Shown: positions 25,769-34,489, numbered from the stretch's first letter. The stretch: DNA of 64,000 nt from Streptomyces sp. P3 (GCF_003032475.1 NZ_CP028369.1:8494001-8558000), one strand, 5' to 3'. Notes: generated by a model not told the origin, from the sequence alone. Made by a program: numbers and translations.

Positions 25769-26581
25769 ATGACCGACTCGGCGGACTCCCCCTCGTTCCG
25801 GCTCGCGTACGTCCCCGGAGTGACGCCCGCCAAGTGGGTGCGGATCTGGCAGGAGCGCCTGCCCGACATCCCCCTCACCCTCCTCCAGCTCGCCCCCGCC
25901 GAGGCCTGCGACGCCCTGCGTGACGGGGGCGCCGACGCGGCCCTGGTGCGCCTTCCCGTCGACCGGACGGTGCTCAGCGCGATCCCGCTCTACACGGAGA
26001 CGACCGTCGTCGTGGTCCCCAAGGACCACGTGATCACCGCCGCCGAGGAGATCACCCTGGACGACCTCGCCGACGAGGTGGTCCTGCACCCCCTCGACGA
26101 CGTCCTCGGCTGGGACCGGCCGCCCGGCGAGGCGGCGTTCGAACGCCCCGCGACCACCGAGGACGCGATCGAGCTGGTCGCGGCGAACATCGGCGTCCTG
26201 GTCGTGCCGCAGTCCCTGGCCCGCCTGCACCACCGCCGCGACCTGACGTACCGCACGGTCGTCGACGCCCCCGGGTCTCAGGTCGCGCTCTCCTGGCCCG
26301 AGGAGGCGACCACCGACCTGGTCGAGGACTTCATCGGGATCGTCCGCGGCCGCACGGTCAACAGCACGCGAGGGCGCACCCAGCCGACCCCGGCGAAGGA
26401 GCCGCAGCCGCGCAGGCCGCAGCCGGGCGGCGCGCCCCGCAAGGCCGGCGGGGGAGCGGGCGGGGCGCGTGGCCGCAGCGGCGGAGCGAAGGCCACAGGC
26501 GGCGGCAGGAGCGGCGGCGGCACGAAGGGCGGCGCCGGACGGCGCGGCACCGGCGGCGGCAAACCCCGCCGGCGGTCCTAG
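25769..26581 (+). CDS. LysR substrate-binding domain protein without HTH, basic Gly-rich tail
   Basis: Residues 8-200 match the effector-binding half of LysR regulators (LAYVPGVTPAKWVRIWQERLPDIPL, ADAALVRLPVD, LVAANIGVLVVPQSLARL), but there is no N-terminal helix-turn-helix. Instead about 70 residues of Gly/Arg/Lys/Ser repeats follow (GGARGRSGGAKATGGGRSGG and similar), a very basic disordered tail that may bind nucleic acid non-specifically. The ATG at 25769 is preceded only by GGCGGG, so translation may start close to the transcript end. The DUF5997 gene is divergent 71 bp away. The ligand is unknown. Confidence 0.85.
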   Translation: MTDSADSPSFRLAYVPGVTPAKWVRIWQERLPDIPLTLLQLAPAEACDALRDGGADAALVRLPVDRTVLSAIPLYTETTVVVVPKDHVITAAEEITLDDLADEVVLHPLDDVLGWDRPPGEAAFERPATTEDAIELVAANIGVLVVPQSLARLHHRRDLTYRTVVDAPGSQVALSWPEEATTDLVEDFIGIVRGRTVNSTRGRTQPTPAKEPQPRRPQPGGAPRKAGGGAGGARGRSGGAKATGGGRSGGGTKGGAGRRGTGGGKPRRRS

Positions 26582-26825
26582 AAGTGTCCTGAAGATCTTG
26601 AAACCATGCCCGGTCTGCACCGGCTCATGGTGATTGACATTTACCGGCGATCCGGGGCGAATCGATCGGGCCGGAGGGAGATCTTCATCGGTCTTCCAGA
26701 GTGCCCGAGCCGAGGCCGGCCGGCACACCGGGGTCGCACGACGCGCCGACGGGATCGTCGCGTCTGCCCGGCCGGGCAGGAAGGCCGCGGACGCGAGGGT
26801 GACCCCGTGGGCACGGGAGAGAGGG

Positions 26826-27302
26826 CTACCGCGCGGCCGTCCGCCCGATCGACCGCACCAGCGGCAGAAGCCGGTGCGGCACGCGTTCGCGCAGCGCCAC
26901 CTCTGTGCGGGTGCGGACCACCCCGGGCAGGCTGATCAGCTTCTGGATGACGTCCTCGAGGTGCGCGTTGTCCCGGGCCACGACCCGGGTGATGAGATCA
27001 CCGCCGCCGGTGATGGAGAAGGCCTCGACGATCTCCGGGACGGCGGCCAGCGCGTCGCCCACGTCGTCGAGGTGGCCCTGGGTGACCTCGATGTGCACGA
27101 ACGCGAGAACCGGGTGGCCCAGTGCGGCGGCGGAGAGCGTGGGTCCCGTGCCGGTGATCACCCCGTCCCGCTCCAGCCGGTCGAGGCGTGCCTGCAGCGT
27201 GCCGCGGGCGACTCCGAGCAGACGGGCGTACTCCCGCACGCTGGTCCGCGGCTGTTCGATGAGCAGCCGCAGTATGCGGGTGTCCAGCTCGTCCACGGCC
27301 AT
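26826..27302 (-). CDS. Lrp/AsnC-family transcriptional regulator
   Basis: The 158-residue protein has an N-terminal winged HTH (DELDTRILRLLIEQPRTSVREYARLLGVARGTLQARLDRL split across residues 3-43) and a C-terminal RAM ligand domain (AFSITGGGDLITRVVARDNAHLEDV). Lrp/AsnC proteins form octamers that sense amino acids or similar small molecules. The ATG at 27302 fits the family start; the frame is open upstream but the sequence there is not Lrp-like. It is divergent from a FUSC transporter gene, with two GGTTGAACC sites between, so control of that transporter is a reasonable inference. Confidence 0.92.
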   Translation of the reverse strand: MAVDELDTRILRLLIEQPRTSVREYARLLGVARGTLQARLDRLERDGVITGTGPTLSAAALGHPVLAFVHIEVTQGHLDDVGDALAAVPEIVEAFSITGGGDLITRVVARDNAHLEDVIQKLISLPGVVRTRTEVALRERVPHRLLPLVRSIGRTAAR

Positions 27303-27608
27303 GTGGTCGCCCGGTCCCTTCGTGCGCGCACCGCTCAGCGACGACAGTACCAACGGCCCGGCGGAGCGCGACTCGGAGACTTCCGACGGCGGCGGACCCG
27401 GTGGCCGGGACGGAACGGGGGGTTGAACCGGGCGGCCGGACGGGTGGGCCGTTGGCCGGTCCGCGGCCCGGGCGGACCCGGCTCGACTGTGCCATTGGCG
27501 CAGTGGTTTCGTGGCCGGTTGAACCATTCGCTCCCCTGATGCTGAGATGACCTCGTCGATGGCGCTGCGGACTCCGCGGCGCCTTTTCCGTGTCGACGGC
27601 GCATCGGG
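27303..27608. promoter_or_regulatory. divergent region Lrp / FUSC with two GGTTGAACC sites
   Basis: The 306-bp region between the divergent lrp-type and FUSC genes contains the near-palindrome GGTTGAACC twice, at 27421-27429 and 27517-27525, 96 bp apart start to start. This spacing is close to nine helical turns. No other feature was recognised. Binding by the adjacent Lrp-type protein is inferred. Confidence 0.4.
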
Positions 27609-29192
27609 GTGGGGAAAGGGCGGGGCAGCTTGCTGAAGAGGGCTTTCGTGGCGCCGGATCCGGGGCGGGTACGGCTGAGGTTCGCCTCGCGGGCCGTACT
27701 CGGCATCGGGCTCGCGGTCACCCTGTGCGGAGCCGCCGGGCACACGCTGACGGCGGCCGTCACAGGAGGGCTGGCCGCGCTGCTGGCCCTGTTCACGGTG
27801 ACCGACCCGACCGTGCGCGGCCAGGCCGTGACGACGGCACTGCTGCCCGCCGTCGGACTGCCGGTGCTCACCCTCGCGGCGTTCCTGCACGACCTACCCG
27901 TCGCCCGCGACCTGGCCTTCCTCGCCGTCGTGGGCGCCGGGGCCTATGCGCGCCGGTGGGGCCCGCGCGGGCACGCGCTCGGCGTGTTCGCCTTCATGAC
28001 CTACTTCGCCGCGCAGTTCCTCCACACGGTCCCCGCCCGGCTGCCGGAGCTCTGCGCGGCCGTGCTGCTGTCGTTGGCGACGTCGTCCGCGGTCCGGTTC
28101 GGGGCTTGGTGCTACGAGCGGCGCTCGCCCGCGCCGTCGGCCGTCGCCGTGCCGACCGGCGGCCGCGGGCTCGCGCGCGTCACGACCCGGCAGGCCGTCC
28201 AGGCGACCGTGGGCGCCGCGATCGCCCTGTTCGTCGGCCAGGCGCTCTCCGACCAGCGGTGGTACTGGGCCGTGGGCGCGACCTGGTGGGTGTTCGTGAA
28301 CACCGCCTCGCGCGGCGAGACCCTGGTGCGCGGGTTCCGGCGGTTCCTCGGGACCGTCCTCGGGATCGCGCTGGGACTCGTGGTGGCCGTGCCGTTGCAC
28401 GGGGAGCCCGTGGCGTCCGCCCTGGTCGTCGGCGCCGGGGTCTTCGGGATCTTCTACACGGCCGCCGTCTCCTACACGTGGATGATGCTGTCCGTCACGG
28501 TCATGGCCAGCGCGCTGTACGGGCTGCTGGGCCTGCTCGACCCGGCGCTGCTCGCCCTGCGGGCGGCCGAGACGGCGGTGGGCGCGTCGGGGGCCGTCCT
28601 GGCCGTGCTGCTGGTCCTCCCGGTGACCACGCACTCCGTCACCGACGCCTGGGTGGAGCGCGCGCTGCGCTGCGTGCACGCCTGCACCGCCGAGGCGGCC
28701 GCGCGGCTCGCGGGCGCGGCCACCGCGGACCCGTCCCGGCGGGTGGCCGAACTCGAACAGATCCTGGCCCGCGTCCGGATGTCGCTGGCGCCGCTGGTGC
28801 ATCCGCTCAGTCCCCTGCGCGCCCGCGGGGACCGGGCCCGCCACGTGCTCGCGCTCCTCGACGACTGCGCCCACGAGGTGCGCGGGCTCGCCGCGGTCGC
28901 CGCGGACCCGGAGGCCTCGCACGACGCCCGTCTCGTCGCCGCGTGCTGGCGGGTGGAGGCCGCGGTCGAGGCGCTCACGGCCCCGATGGCCGCCGGCCGT
29001 CACCCCGGCGCTGCCGACGCCGCCCCGCCAGTCGCACCCGCCCTGTCGGCCCCGCCCGTCGCACCAGCACTGCCAGCCTCGCCCGCCCTGCCCGTCGCGC
29101 CGGGGCTGGCCCACCTGCACGCCCTGGAACGCGCGCTCCTCGAACTCGCCGTCCCCCTGCGCCGCGCCGACCACATCCCGGCCGACGCCTGA
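27609..29192 (+). CDS. FUSC-family membrane transporter
   Basis: A 527-residue membrane protein with two sets of closely packed hydrophobic helices (about residues 28-130 and 195-330) and a soluble helical C-terminal half, as in the FUSC/aromatic acid exporter family. Motifs include WYWAVGATWWVFVNTASRGET and RGFRRFLGTVLGI, which match the FUSC domain core. These proteins export aromatic or other small acids. The last 60 residues are Ala/Pro-rich repeats (PPVAPALxAPP). The GTG at 27609 has a weak ribosome site; a TTG at 27630 preceded by AAAGGG is a plausible alternative start. The divergent Lrp-type gene may control it. Confidence 0.85.
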   Translation: MGKGRGSLLKRAFVAPDPGRVRLRFASRAVLGIGLAVTLCGAAGHTLTAAVTGGLAALLALFTVTDPTVRGQAVTTALLPAVGLPVLTLAAFLHDLPVARDLAFLAVVGAGAYARRWGPRGHALGVFAFMTYFAAQFLHTVPARLPELCAAVLLSLATSSAVRFGAWCYERRSPAPSAVAVPTGGRGLARVTTRQAVQATVGAAIALFVGQALSDQRWYWAVGATWWVFVNTASRGETLVRGFRRFLGTVLGIALGLVVAVPLHGEPVASALVVGAGVFGIFYTAAVSYTWMMLSVTVMASALYGLLGLLDPALLALRAAETAVGASGAVLAVLLVLPVTTHSVTDAWVERALRCVHACTAEAAARLAGAATADPSRRVAELEQILARVRMSLAPLVHPLSPLRARGDRARHVLALLDDCAHEVRGLAAVAADPEASHDARLVAACWRVEAAVEALTAPMAAGRHPGAADAAPPVAPALSAPPVAPALPASPALPVAPGLAHLHALERALLELAVPLRRADHIPADA

Positions 29193-29234
29193 CATGCGAG
29201 CGCTCTCGGCCGCAGGCGGTCGCGCCGTGCGGCA

Positions 29235-29277
29235 CTGAGGCTTCCGGGGGCCTCAGGCCTCAGGCCTCAGGCCTCAG
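29235..29277. repeat. hairpin followed by four GCCTCAG tandem repeats
   Basis: CTGAGGC at 29235-29241 can pair with GCCTCAG at 29250-29256, and GCCTCAG is then repeated three more times without spacer (29257-29277). It stands after the FUSC gene and could act as a terminator with several alternative 3' arms. Confidence 0.6.
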
Positions 29278-29334
29278 GCTGCGGGCTGCGGGCGCGGGCC
29301 GTGCGATGCCGGTCGGCGGGCCGTGCGGAGCATG

Positions 29335-29350
29335 TCTGGTCTAGACCGCT
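29335..29350. promoter_or_regulatory. DasR-type (dre) site upstream of lactonase gene
   Basis: TCTGGTCTAGACCGCT at 29335-29350 matches the dre consensus AGTGGTCTAGACCACT at 13 of 16 positions, including the whole palindromic core GGTCTAGACC. DasR is the GntR-family regulator of aminosugar metabolism and development in Streptomyces. The site lies about 75 nt before the lactonase GTG, in promoter position. Confidence 0.65.
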
Positions 29351-29423
29351 GGTGATCGACTGCTACCGTCACCTCCGAGCAGCAGCGTCAGCAGCGGCAG
29401 CGGCGACCCGGGAGGCGACAGCG

Positions 29424-30470
29424 GTGGCAGACCTCGGCGGAAGACGACGGCGGGCGTTCATCGGCTCGTTCACGGCGGCGGGAGGGCCCGGCGTCGTGAT
29501 CGCCGACGTGGACCGGACCAGCGGCGCCCTGACCCTTCTGGGCAGCTTGAACGGCGTCCCGGACCCCTCCTACCTGGCCCTGTCGCCCACCGGGGAGACG
29601 CTGTACGCGGTCAGCGACACGACGGACGGCGCGGTGGCCGCGTACCGGGTCACGGGCGACGTGCCCGAACAGACCGGGCCGCCGGTGCCGGTCGGCGGCA
29701 GCGGACCCACCCACCTCAGTGTGTTCGACGGGCACGTCCTGACCGCCAACTACGGCTCGGGAAGCGTGACGGCCGTCCCGGTCCGGGCCGACGGCACCCT
29801 CGCCCGCGTCGCCTCCGGCATCCTGCGGCACAGCGGCTCGGGCCCGCACGCGCGGCGCCAGCAGAGCCCGCACGTCCATCATGTGCAGCCCGATCCGAGC
29901 GGCCGGTGGGCGGTCAGCGTGGACCTCGGCACGGACTCGGTGCGGGTCTGCGCGCTGCGCGACGGCGCGCCCGTCCTGCACCGGGAGCACGCCCTGCGCC
30001 CGGGGTCCGGGCCGCGCCACCTCGCCTTCCACCCGGCGGGCCGGCACGCCTACGTCGTCAACGAACTCACGCCGACGGTCACCGTCTGCCGCTGGGACGC
30101 GGTGGACGGTTCCCTCAAGCCGCTGGCCGAGGCCGCCGTGCTGCCGGGCGCGCCGGCCGGCGACGCCTATCCCTCGGGCCTCGTCGTCTCGCCGGACGGC
30201 CGTTTCGTGTGGGCCGCCACCCGCGGCGAGGACGTGCTCTCGGTGTTCGCCGTCGAAGCCGGGGGCGAGGTGCTGCGCCTCGTAGGGACCGTGCCCTGCC
30301 ACGGGCGGTGGCCGCGGGCGGTCGCCCTCACCGACTCCGGAGACTTCCTCTACGTCGCCAACGAGCGCTCCGGCGACGTCACCTGGTTCACCCTGGACCC
30401 GACGACCGGACTGCCCCGCCGCGCGGGTTCGGTCGCGGTCCCCGCCGCCTCCTGCGTGGTCCTCGACTGA
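29424..30470 (+). CDS. lactonase family protein (6-phosphogluconolactonase-like beta-propeller)
   Basis: The 348-residue protein shows the repeated blade pattern of the YbhE-type lactonase family: RAFIGSFTAAGGPGV, PSYLALSPTGETLYAVSD, HHVQPDPSGRWAVSVDLGTD, GPRHLAFHPAGRHAYVVNEL, PSGLVVSPDGRFVWAATRG and FLYVANERSGDV. Such proteins hydrolyse sugar lactones, 6-phosphogluconolactone in E. coli Pgl. The GTG at 29424 is chosen for GGAGG 8 nt upstream. No signal peptide is seen, so it should be cytoplasmic. A DasR-like site in front suggests regulation by aminosugar availability. Confidence 0.88.
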   Translation: MADLGGRRRRAFIGSFTAAGGPGVVIADVDRTSGALTLLGSLNGVPDPSYLALSPTGETLYAVSDTTDGAVAAYRVTGDVPEQTGPPVPVGGSGPTHLSVFDGHVLTANYGSGSVTAVPVRADGTLARVASGILRHSGSGPHARRQQSPHVHHVQPDPSGRWAVSVDLGTDSVRVCALRDGAPVLHREHALRPGSGPRHLAFHPAGRHAYVVNELTPTVTVCRWDAVDGSLKPLAEAAVLPGAPAGDAYPSGLVVSPDGRFVWAATRGEDVLSVFAVEAGGEVLRLVGTVPCHGRWPRAVALTDSGDFLYVANERSGDVTWFTLDPTTGLPRRAGSVAVPAASCVVLD

Positions 30471-30669
30471 TCCGATCGTCCGTGCCCCGGCCCTCGGCCG
30501 ATCCGGTGCTGGGCCGTCCCGGTCCTCGGCCGTCCCCGTCGCGGCCCGCGTGCCGCCGTGGCCGTGTCGGCAGGGGAGTCGGCGAACCGCCTCGGGCTTC
30601 CTGCACCGGGTCTGCTATGTCCCGTCCGCGCGGGACCGGTCGTCCGGTCCGCCCGCGCGGAGCGTGACG

Positions 30670-30705
30670 CGAAGGGCCCCCTCCCGGCCGGGAGGGGGCC
30701 CTTCG
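30670..30705. terminator. perfect 36-bp palindrome, bidirectional terminator
   Basis: CGAAGGGCCCCCTCCCGG (30670-30687) is followed directly by its exact reverse complement to 30705. It sits between the convergent lactonase and sirohydrochlorin chelatase genes and should terminate both. Confidence 0.85.
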
Positions 30706-30733
30706 TCGGCGTCCTGAGGTGGTGCCGGTCGGC

Positions 30734-31657
30734 TCAGCGGACCGGCGCGCCCTGCTGCTGCGGCGGCGCGATGCCGAGAGCCGTCGTGTACTTGGCCAGG
30801 GCGAGCTTGCCGATGGCCGGGTAGGGGCCGAGCGCGTCGGCGGCGGGGCAGCCCGCCTCCTTGGCCGCCTCCTCGATCAGGGTGGCATCGATCTCCGGGC
30901 CGATCAGGTAGGGCGCCAACGCCAGCTGCTGGGAGCCGGAGGAGCGCAGCTGCTCGGCGACGGAGGCGATGGAACCCTCCTGGTCGAGAGCGGCGGCCAT
31001 CACCGGAACGGCCAGACGCGCGGCGAGCAGCATGCCGGTGATGCCGGCGGCCTGCACGGCCTCCTCGCCGCCCACAGAGGCGAGGATGATGCCGTCCGCG
31101 GCCGTCGCCACGGTGAACAGCCGGGCGCGGTCCGCGCGGGCCAGACCGGCCTCGGACAGCCGCACGTGCAGCGCCTCGGCGAGCAGCGGGTGCGGGCCGA
31201 GCACATCGGTCAGCTCGGCCGCGATCCGGCTCTCCATGACGGCCTGGCGGACCTGGCGCAGCAGCGCGCTGTCCGGACCGGCCAGCAGCGGCACGACCAC
31301 GGCGACCGGGCCGTCGGGCTCCTTGACGTCCAGACCGGCGGCGCGGGCCTGCTCGAAGCGGGCGGTGCGCTCCTCGGCGGTGTACGTCAGCACGGACTGC
31401 AGGGTGGGGAACTCGGTGTCGTCCCCGTCGAGGTAGCCGATGCGCGCGTCCAGGCCGGGGAGCTCGGAGCGGGCGATGCTCACGACCTCCTCGGCGAGAC
31501 CGCGGACGGCGACGCTCGGCGAGCCCGGCACCGCGAGGACGAGCGCGGGCGCGCCCTCGGGAGCCGCCAGCGGCTCGGGTCGGCGGTGCCGCCCGGGCTG
31601 GCGAGGTCGCGGCATTCGTACTGGCAGGCCGGACGCGGGCCCAGTGGGGGAGCTCAT
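30734..31657 (-). CDS. sirohydrochlorin chelatase (CbiX)-like protein
   Basis: A 307-residue protein with two related halves of the chelatase fold: PALVLAVPGSPSVAVRGLAEEV in the first and VMAAALDQEGSIASVAEQL with APYLIGPEIDATL in the second. CbiX/SirB enzymes insert iron or cobalt into sirohydrochlorin for siroheme or cobalamin. The first-half His that most CbiX proteins have (HGSR) is not present here (PGSP), so activity should be checked. The first 45 residues are Pro/Arg-rich and probably disordered. The ATG at 31657 has a weak ribosome site. No siroheme or sulfite reductase genes are adjacent. Confidence 0.7.
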   Translation of the reverse strand: MSSPTGPASGLPVRMPRPRQPGRHRRPEPLAAPEGAPALVLAVPGSPSVAVRGLAEEVVSIARSELPGLDARIGYLDGDDTEFPTLQSVLTYTAEERTARFEQARAAGLDVKEPDGPVAVVVPLLAGPDSALLRQVRQAVMESRIAAELTDVLGPHPLLAEALHVRLSEAGLARADRARLFTVATAADGIILASVGGEEAVQAAGITGMLLAARLAVPVMAAALDQEGSIASVAEQLRSSGSQQLALAPYLIGPEIDATLIEEAAKEAGCPAADALGPYPAIGKLALAKYTTALGIAPPQQQGAPVR

Positions 31658-32093
31658 GGCGACGCATGTTACTGGCTTCCTGGGCTCCCCTGTTCGGGGA
31701 GGGTGCACGTGAGCGGTATCCGTCCGGTTTTGTCTGATGAGTTACGTACGGATCAGAAGTGATCAGCGTGTTTTCCAGGCGACTTGCCCTCGAAGGGGGT
31801 AATCCCCCTTTTGGGACATGACGCACGTTCCCTACGCACGATGCATTACCCGGACTGCGACACCGGCAGCAGCGTCTCCTCACGCGGCAACCCCGGGGCG
31901 CCCGCGGCCAGATCGGCGACGATGCGTACGGCGCCGTCCGGCGGACCGCCCTCGGCGGGCGCCCGCACGGCATGCGGCAGCAGGAGGACCGGCGCCGGGG
32001 ACGACGTCCGCGGGCGAGGCGGTCTGTGGCTGTGCGGGGGCGGGCTACGTGCCGGTGCCGGGGACAGGTTATGTGCCAGTAAGGTGACGCTCT
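31658..32093. other. divergent intergenic region with a hairpin at 31793-31812
   Basis: This 436-bp region separates the chelatase-like gene from ung. AAGGGGG (31793-31799) pairs with CCCCCTT (31804-31810) and is followed by TT, a compact terminator- or attenuator-like hairpin upstream of ung. The AT-richer part 31700-31790 probably holds promoters. A minus-strand frame at 31846-31990 reads protein-like at its end but has no homology I recognise. Confidence 0.45.
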
Positions 32094-32771
32094 GTGGCAC
32101 GACGACCTTTGCATGAACTTGTTGAAGCGGGCTGGGCTGAGGCTCTTGAACCGGCGGCCGAACGCATCGCGGCCATGGGGGACTTCCTACGGGCGGAGAT
32201 AGCGGCCGGCCGGACCTATCTGCCGTCCGGGGCGAATGTCCTGCGGGCCTTCCAGCAGCCTTTCGACGACGTCCGCGTCCTGATCGTCGGCCAGGATCCC
32301 TACCCGACGCCGGGAATGGCGATCGGGTTGAGTTTCGCGGTCTCGCCGGAGGTGCGGTCGTTGCCGGGGAGTCTGGAGAACATCTTCCGGGAACTGCACT
32401 CCGACCTCGACCTGCCCAGGCCGTCGAACGGCGATCTGACGCCCTGGACCGAGCAGGGTGTGCTGCTGCTCAACCGGGCGTTGACCACGGCTCCCCGCAA
32501 ACCGGCGGCGCACCGCGGCAAGGGCTGGGAAGAGGTCACCGAGCAGGCGATCAGGGCGTTGGCCGGGCGCGGCAAGCCGCTGGTGTCCATCCTGTGGGGG
32601 CGTGACGCCCGTAACCTGCGACCGCTGCTGGGCGACCTTCCGGCGATCGAGTCCGCCCATCCGTCCCCGATGTCCGCGGACCGCGGCTTCTTCGGCTCGC
32701 GACCGTTCAGCAGGGCCAACGACCTGCTGCTGCGGCAGGGCGCCCAGCCCGTGGACTGGCGACTGCCGTAG
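32094..32771 (+). CDS. ung: uracil-DNA glycosylase, family 1
   Basis: The 225-residue protein carries all family-1 motifs: the catalytic water-activating Asp in [16 protein letters not shown], the LLLNRALTT strand and the [20 protein letters not shown]-insertion loop with the catalytic His. It removes uracil from DNA to start base-excision repair. The GTG at 32094 follows AAGGTGA by 6 nt. Streptomyces genomes commonly carry two ung genes. The gene stands alone between a long upstream region and a regulator remnant. Confidence 0.96.
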   Translation: MARRPLHELVEAGWAEALEPAAERIAAMGDFLRAEIAAGRTYLPSGANVLRAFQQPFDDVRVLIVGQDPYPTPGMAIGLSFAVSPEVRSLPGSLENIFRELHSDLDLPRPSNGDLTPWTEQGVLLLNRALTTAPRKPAAHRGKGWEEVTEQAIRALAGRGKPLVSILWGRDARNLRPLLGDLPAIESAHPSPMSADRGFFGSRPFSRANDLLLRQGAQPVDWRLP

Positions 32772-32807
32772 GCCACCGCCCACCGGGGTGAAGGACGATC
32801 GGGAGTG

Positions 32808-33083
32808 CTACCCGACGTCCTCCGGCACGCGCCGTTCCGCCGCTCGCAGTGCTTGTAGTGCCCCGGCGGCCGTGGTGTCCGACGCGGCGAGGACACCGTC
32901 GATCTCCGGGTGCTGCTCGAGCAGGGGGGCCATGGCGCGACGCCCGCTGTCCTGCGTGAAGCCGCTCTCGGCGACCAGGGAAGGCGCGCTGTTCAGGCCG
33001 GCCGGCGCCAGAGCCTCCCGGTCACCGCGCAGCCGGCGCTGGGCGACGTACATGTCCAGCGGGCCCGTCACGGTGGCCGGACG
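32808..33083 (-). pseudogene. remnant of a LacI-family regulator
   Basis: About 90 codons read VTGPLDMYVAQRRLRGDREAL, then LLEQHPEIDGVLAASDTTAAGALQALR and ERRVPEDVG before a stop. This is the middle of the LacI/GalR ligand-binding domain. The N-terminal HTH and the first half of the ligand domain are missing, and the usual continuation (ALVGFDD) is replaced by a stop. No start codon or ribosome site belongs to it. It lies between ung and the BNR protein gene and is best read as a gene fragment left after deletion. Confidence 0.8.
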
Positions 33084-33121
33084 CGGGGGCCGGCCCGCGC
33101 CCCCTGTGCGTCCGGTCCGTC

Positions 33122-34210
33122 TCACCCGATCACCGCGGCTCGTACGCACAGCACGTCCGGCAGGTGCGAGGCCACCTGCTCCCAGCTGTCCCCGTCGTCC
33201 GCCGACGCGAACACCTCGCCGTTGCGGTTGCCGAAGTACACGCCGGCCTGTTCCGCGACGTCGTCGGTGCACAGCGCGTCCCGCAGGACCGTGCCGTAGT
33301 GGTCCTCCTGCGGCAGGCCCGCGGAGAGGGGCTCCCAGCTCCTGCCCGCGTCCGCGGTGCGGAAGACCCGGCATCGGCGGTCCGCCGGCACCCGGTCCGC
33401 GTCGGCGTTGATCGGGAACACGTACGCCGTGTCCCCACGGGTCGGGTGCGCTGCGACGGCGAAGCCGAAGGTGGAGGGCAGGCCCGGGCCGATATCGGTC
33501 CACTGCCCGCCCGCGTCGTCGCTCCGGTACACCCCCCAGTGGTTCTGGAGGTAGAGACGGTCCGGGTTCGCCGCGTCCCGCGCCACCTTGTGCACGCACT
33601 GGCCGAACTCCGGGTTCGGGTCGGGCAGGAACACCGCGGAGACGCCCGAGTTGGCGGGCGCCCAGTTCGCCCCGCCGTCGGCCGTGCGGAACACGCCGGC
33701 CGTCGAGACGGCCACGGTCACCGATCGAGGGTCGCGCCGGTCGGTGAGGATCGTGTGCAGGCCTTCCCCGCCGCCACCCGGCACCCACCGGGAACGTGTC
33801 GGATGTTCCCACAGGGGGCGGACCAGCTCGAAGCTCTCGCCGCGGTCCTCCGAGCGGTAGAGCGCCGCAGGCTCGGTGCCCGCGTAGACCACGTCCGGCT
33901 CGGCCACGGCCGGGTGCAGCTGCCACACCCGCTCCAGCGAGGCACCGGTGTCCTGGGGGAACCGGACGGCCGGCGCGGCCGGTTCGGTCCACGTCCGGCC
34001 GAGGTCGTCGGAGTGGAACACCGACGGCCCCCAGTGCGCGCTGTCGCCGCCGGCGAGCAGCCGAGGGCGGTCGCCGCGGGTGTCGAGGGCGACCGAGTAG
34101 ATCGCCTGTGCGTTGAAGTAGGGGGCTTCGTCGAACTCCCACACGCCGCCCCGCCGACGCCCGACGAAGAGGCCTTTGCGCGTGCCCACGGCGAGCAGTA
34201 CCTCGGTCAT
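33122..34210 (-). CDS. BNR/sialidase-like repeat protein
   Basis: A 362-residue beta-propeller with repeated Asp-box motifs: SDDLGRTWTEP, SEDRGESFELV, TADGGANWAPA, SDDAGGQWTDI, TADAGRSWEPL and SADDGDSWEQV. Streptomyces relatives are often named exo-alpha-sialidase or glycosyl hydrolase, but Asp boxes are structural and do not prove enzymatic activity. There is no signal peptide with the chosen ATG at 34210, which has GGAGG 8 nt upstream. The frame is open upstream to 34276 without a ribosome site. Function is unknown; a WD40-like scaffold role is equally possible. Confidence 0.85.
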   Translation of the reverse strand: MTEVLLAVGTRKGLFVGRRRGGVWEFDEAPYFNAQAIYSVALDTRGDRPRLLAGGDSAHWGPSVFHSDDLGRTWTEPAAPAVRFPQDTGASLERVWQLHPAVAEPDVVYAGTEPAALYRSEDRGESFELVRPLWEHPTRSRWVPGGGGEGLHTILTDRRDPRSVTVAVSTAGVFRTADGGANWAPANSGVSAVFLPDPNPEFGQCVHKVARDAANPDRLYLQNHWGVYRSDDAGGQWTDIGPGLPSTFGFAVAAHPTRGDTAYVFPINADADRVPADRRCRVFRTADAGRSWEPLSAGLPQEDHYGTVLRDALCTDDVAEQAGVYFGNRNGEVFASADDGDSWEQVASHLPDVLCVRAAVIG

Positions 34211-34489
34211 GCCGATCACCTCCGCTGCGTCTTCGACGCCTTCGTCCCAGACACCGGCCAGTCTGCACCCAGCCACTGACAGTCACCTCCGCAGACGCGG
34301 TCGTCGCAGGTCACAACGGCCCTGGCGGCCCTCGACCGGATGACTTCGGCCACCTCCGCCTCGACGCCCGTGGACCGAGTGCACGCCGTGGGACGGCCGG
34401 CACGCGGACTCGCCCTGAGCATCAAGCCCGCCCGCCCCGTATGGGAGGGCGGCTGGGATGTACATGTGCTCACGAGGAGGATGCCTTCG

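Noticed and set aside
26606..26935. Plus-strand frame between the LysR-like and Lrp genes
   Set aside because: Arg-rich composition, no ribosome site and overlap with the Lrp-type gene; read as non-coding.
31846..32100. Minus-strand frame of 84 codons between the chelatase-like gene and ung
   Set aside because: Its end reads somewhat protein-like, but there is no ribosome site, no recognised family, and its start overlaps the ung ribosome site.
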